64,000 nt of DNA, taken from Brachypterus glaber. Its lineage: Eukaryota > Arthropoda > Insecta > Coleoptera > Kateretidae. Position 1 is the stretch's first letter; every line of letters begins with the position of its first letter. Below, one piece after another: positions 39,201-45,200 of the stretch. The translations under genes were made by a program, and so were the position numbers. Where the stretch lies: the NCBI GenBank assembly GCA_958510825.1, contig OY294049.1, forward strand, positions 35,058,774 to 35,122,773, given 5' to 3'. The notes beneath the pieces are model-generated. The model did not search any database, was not told the origin of the DNA, and was given only the letters and a program-made list of their open reading frames with translations.

Positions 39201-42200
39201 CTTTCACGTGAATGTCATGTTATTTTGCTACCTGGGTTCTCTCACTTGGTAAATAATATACTATTACCCAGTTCCCTGTAAAGGGTTAAAAGTCATGAAA
39301 CTCAAAATAATTGCAATAATAATGCATTAATGCGTAAGCAATGCATTATCTAAATTAATCAATATATTCTGGTGTAAATAACATTTATCACTTTTAATAC
39401 GTACAAATTATAATTTAATTGTAGCGACTATAAATAATTATATTAAATCTTTTCGATAGCGATAAAAAAGGAGAGTTTAATAATTATTAATTATAATTAC
39501 GTATATTACCGAGAAAATAATTCTTGAATTTCATCATCATTTAATTATGAAATTTAAATGTTGAAATTCAAATTTTTTTTCTAAATATCTTTTTACAATA
39601 CAATATAAGTGGGGTTGTGAGCCATGGTACTGCCTTTCAAATCACTGCGACCAATGAGATCTATTGTGAATGCCCTTTGCAATTTAGTCCACATCAAACT
39701 TTAGGCTTGCAAAGAAGCCTAAGAGTTTTTTGGGGGCTACTTGGGATATATCTGCAGGTCTTGGCTATACCTGTTCTAGATATTGTAGCCTTTTGCGAGC
39801 AATGGCTTCGCAGAAGCACTTAATGTGTTCGGCCGTTTCTGCTGCTTCTGAGCATAGACGGCAAATGTCGATTTCAGATTTTCCCTTTTTTTTTAAGATG
39901 ATATCTTAACGGGCAGTGTCCGGTTAACAACCCTGTATAGGTCTTTAGGTCCGCCTTGCTGAGTAACTTTCTTGTTCGTTCAGGTTCATATTTTTTGAAG
40001 TTTTGGTTTTTCCAATATCAAGTTTTGATTTTGGTTTCCCATTTCTTAATTGCCTCTACCTGATGGCTTTTGTTAAAGCCACAGAAAGGTTCAGGGCCAA
40101 TAAATTGAGTGCATGCTCCCTCTCTCGCGAGAGATTCCGCAGCCTCATTGCCTTCAACACCCTCGTGTCCTGGCACCCACATCTTTTTACAAGAGTAATA
40201 ATTGGTTTCTAAGATAAAACATGAGGCAGAGTTTTTTTACTGAGTAACGTCGTTTTTTTTTTTTTTTCGTTTTCACTCTACGTAATTTCTGCATGTACCG
40301 GGTTCATTGAACCCATGGTACCGAAAAGACTTCGGGTCACACGCGCGGTCACAGCATGCCGAAGATAACATATCGTTTTTTTGTATGTATATGCATTTAA
40401 TTAAAAAAAAAACTATATGTTATCTTCGGCCAGTTGTCTTTATACGGATCAGTGGGGGCCAAGGGTGGTTTAATATCGTTTTTTTTTTCAGAGGCTTAAG
40501 CCTTCGCATCAAAATGTGATTTTGATTCAAATAAAAAACAAAATAACAAAAACTTACAATTTTATTGCAGGGTAGAGAAGAGTTATTAAATTTTGGGTGC
40601 AATAATTGTAATTATTAAAATAAAAAGCGGTGTTTATCCCGACAACAGTAATTAAATGTTTAAAAATAACTTTTTAATATTTGTTGATTTCTGTTTATAT
40701 AATTTAGCGGAGATAATGCAAGTTGGACTTTAGAATTTATTGCAACATCAGGATTTTCTTCATCATCATCATGTTATTAATCATATAGGCCTAAGACTGG
40801 TTTGAGGCAGCTCATCAACCCGTCTTGTTCCTAGCAAATCATTTAATTTTCCTTAAAAAAATCACTTTACACCCTTTTTTAATCGTGAGCAGTACGTCAT
40901 TCTAGACCTGTCTATTCTCCGTGTCTGAAATAGAACGCAATGACCAATACCTAAAACGTATTATGCTGCTCTCGTATAAGGGATTCCCCTCAGACGGAGT
41001 TACGCGAACCGAAACCGAATCGGTATGATCCTCGCTTTTTAGCATACTTTTGCAAATGAGTTACGGATAATACCTTTCCTCGAACTACTAGTTCGCTCTT
41101 CGAAATATGTTTAATTGAGTCCCCAGTTCTTAGTATGTTACCCGCCATTTAATCTTCCTTTAATTTGCCCTTCCTACGGGCTCATGAGATGTGCTTTCCC
41201 CCATTTCTCTCCAATACGCTCTCGTTTGTCACTTTATCTCACTATTATAATTTTATAAAATTAGTTTTAAAGATTTTCTTTATTACTGACTTAAAAATTT
41301 AAGTATTTCTTGTTATATTTTTTGATTTTTAGTCTTTTTAAGTAGTATTCAAGGTACTGTGATAAATGCATACATTAATGTTCATATTCATTTTTACATT
41401 ATAAAGTACAATGCCTTATAAGGAAGTACATGCAACGGTTTGCACATTATATAAAAACGAGGGATAAACCGCTAAAAAAATTAGGTGAACAAAATGGAGG
41501 AAATCGTTTGAGGAAATTCGACGAAATCTCATCTTTGCCAAAAGTGGGACCTTTTTTAGGTAATTTTCAAGAATTTTTCGAGATAATCTAGAAGGAAATC
41601 CAGATGAAGAAATTTAAGTATACATTTTTTTTCAGCGCTTTACCCTCGTATGTCACTTAAATGCTGATTGGTTAAAAACGCTAATAGTCCTTTCTTTTGT
41701 TTGCAGATAAAATCTTGGTGAACGCCGGCGTGGAAATGGGCGAATACGAGATAGTGAGCGCGTTCGAACCAACAAACAGTATTATCAAAAAAGAGGCTTT
41801 AAGCCTCCCAATGCTTCCTCAACCGAGCGACACCACCGAGTACGTGATGAACTGGTTCAATAAACACGTAGACCAGAACCAGAGGTTCGACTCGAACCCA
41901 GTTTACGCCACCAGTGAAAGAAAAAACAGCGAGACCAGCTCAACAGAGGGCCTGGAAAGTTTCGAGAGTTCGGTTGATGAATCTGACGTGGAGGTGACCA
42001 AGCCCATGGACACTCAGTATATTACGTTTAGGAAAGTTTACAGGTAAGGTGAATCTCAAAGCGTTAGAAAATAAGCCTGTAAATTTTGGCGATGATTGGC
42101 AATGGGAAACATCTACCAGAATTTACCGGAAAATCGAAATATTCCACAGTGGGCCAGGGACAAAATTCTGAATTTTTGCATACGCCTATTTTTGATACCG

Positions 42201-45200
42201 CTGATTTCGAATAAAATAACGAACAAATTCAAAAAAAAATGCGCGCCATTAGGGTGGTCCAAAATTTTATTTTTTCTTCGATCTTTCTAAAAATGTGTCA
42301 ATGGCTTCTTTTGATTATGTTGATGTAGACCAACGTCAATAACTTAAAAATTCAAAATGATGGAGGCTGAGAAGGGAACAACACCTAAAAATTTCAGATT
42401 GATCGGTAAATGGGTTTTCGAAAAATCGTGGTCACCGAAAGCGATAAAGAAAAGGGCGTTTCGGGGCAAGGGCCATGGTTTCCACAATTTTCCAAGTTTT
42501 TTTCACAAACACATCAAAACATGTAATATTTGATATTTTGTAGGTCGTTCGAATAAATTTCATACCTGAAAAAAAAATCAATAAAACTCCTTTATTTTCC
42601 CAAACCAGTAGGTATATAAACCCTTAACTAAAAATGCTCATTTTGAAGTCGATATTTAACTAAATGGTTTCAGAACTCCTTCAATAATGTTTAATATTTA
42701 TGAATTTATTTCAGAAAAACGAGAAGTATAAAAAAAGATAGCAGTGGCAGTGGGGGAAGCCCGGGAAAAATTAACGAAATTTCATCCTACGTTGACGCAT
42801 TGGAATTCCAAGAAGGAGACAAATCTACATACGAATTTACTAACTTAGAACAGTTTTCCAAGGAGAGTGGAATCTTGACTTTACCGAGCAGTACTAAAGA
42901 CGATTCTTTTTTGTTTCAAGAAACAAATGCAGAAAAAAGTATTAAAAATGACGCGTCTAAAAATGACGCGACTAAAAAAGATTGTAGTAATAATGATACA
43001 ATTATTATAAGTGACGAAAGTACAAATACTAGTAATAAAGAACTTAAAAGTGATACAAGTACAAATGACGCAAGCAAAAATGACTTGAATAAAAATATCT
43101 CAAATAAAAATGACGCAAGCAGCGATTATATGACATGTTCGCTTCATAGTAACGAAATGGAGAAAAATATTTTTGAACTCACAGAGGATTTGAGTATTTT
43201 GCAGTCGACGAAGGCTGAAAGTACAGAAATTAGTTTTGTTAGCGTTTCCGAGATTTACAAGTATGTGGATGAAGACCAAGGGGTTGTTTTGTTTGAGAGA
43301 AGACTGCTCAAGTCGCCTTCGAGGTAAGAAAAAATTTAATTTATTTAAATCGAGATTTAAATTTAAAAATTCATATACACGGTGTATTTGAAGTGGGGTC
43401 CGAAATATTAAGGGGTGATTCTAAATCATAAAATATGACAACGTTCCTATAAACATATGTCTAAAAATGCTTTGTAAAGGAGCTAAGCCCCTTTGATAGT
43501 GGCTAAAAAATTCGGTTTTTATTTAATAACTCGGGAACCCTGTGGGATACAGCAACGAGGATTTGCACGTGAACTGAACTTTTTATTTTCGGAATATGAT
43601 TCCTCAGATCAAAATACATAAAAAAGTACCTGTTGTTATACTGTAGGACTAACCATTTTCGAGAAAAATTAATTTGAAGGTGAAATTACACGGTTTGAGG
43701 ACGAAAAATTAAATACTAAAGTTTGGGACAAAAAGCTGATAAGCCCTCCACCCCAGTTTCGCACAAACCTGGTTAAAATAATTTTATGACATCAACATAC
43801 GAAGTTTAGTTCACGTGTAAATCCTCGTTGCTATATCTCGAAGGGTTCCTGAGTTATTAAATAAAAACCGAATTTTTTAGTCACTTTTAAAGGGGCTTAG
43901 TTTCCTTACGACGCATTTTTAGACATATGTTTATAGGAACTTTTTGTCGTGTTTTCTAAAGTTTCGGACCATATTTCAAATACACCATGTATATATGAAA
44001 TAATTTTCGCCATTATATTATATTATATCTATCTAACTTATCTTGTTTGGTTAGTCATCAAATTTTGATAGTTTGGGTTTTACTTTTCCATTACATTTTG
44101 TCAGTGCAAGTCGCATTAATAGGTCAGTATTATTTTTAATATTATTCTTATTAATATTAACATGTTAACAATGCACATTACTTGAGAGAAAAGTGTTTTT
44201 TACGCTAATGTGAATATTTTGGACACTCAGATAACATCTCGTGCTGCTACAAAAAACTCTATCTCGCAGTATTTCTTAGTAGGAATGTAACGTTAAAATA
44301 TAGTTTTTAACGTGTTTATAATATTATTTTATATAACTAACTTTCCGGCGAGACCGGAAGTGAAACAAAAAATTAAATCCGCCATTTTATAGCCAATGTA
44401 AAATTATATAAATCACCACATGCGCACAGTTTCGTTTTTATAGAATAAAAATTAATTTTAGGGGTGGACATAAATAAAACACACCCGGTATACTTTTTAT
44501 CTAACGTTAAGTCAAATCGTTTCAACGTTTTTTTCCACCATATTTAAAAAATGTTGTCCTCATTTCTAGAATTGTTTTTTTAATTTTATTCAGCGAATAC
44601 TGCGGTAGTATAAAATCAAGTTTCTCATCGAAAATGTCATCAGTGCCTGGCACCATTGATTATGACACGGACACTTTACGCAAAGAGCTGACTCTGCACG
44701 GATTCAAGCCCGGTCCAATCACGGTCACGACGAAAAGGGTGTATGTCAAACAGCTTAGAAGACTGAAGAAAGAACCGCTGGTGGCGCCACCTGTCAACGA
44801 GCAATCAAACAAAAAAGGTAGGTACTTACTATCACTATCACATTAACGCACTCTACCAGGGTTCCCACGCGTCCTGAAAAATCTGGAATTTTTCAAAATG
44901 TGTTCCAGTATTGGAATTATCCTTGAATTTGCCTTTTATTCTCAATTTGTCCTGGATTTTACTGACTTTTATAGTTATCCTTTTAAAATTATAATTATAT
45001 TAAAACGCAAAACTGAAAACAGTAGTATAGTAGTACATCTGGCTCGCATTGTGCGCAAAGCCTCGAATTCGTAAAGTTTTTAGGTTATGTTTGTTCCGTT
45101 AACAAAATCAGTGTTAAAGCGGTTTAAAGTGTTTTTTCGTATTATGATATAAGGTAGCTTTTTCTTAGCGACCGTTTCAATATTTAATGTAAGTTTTAAC

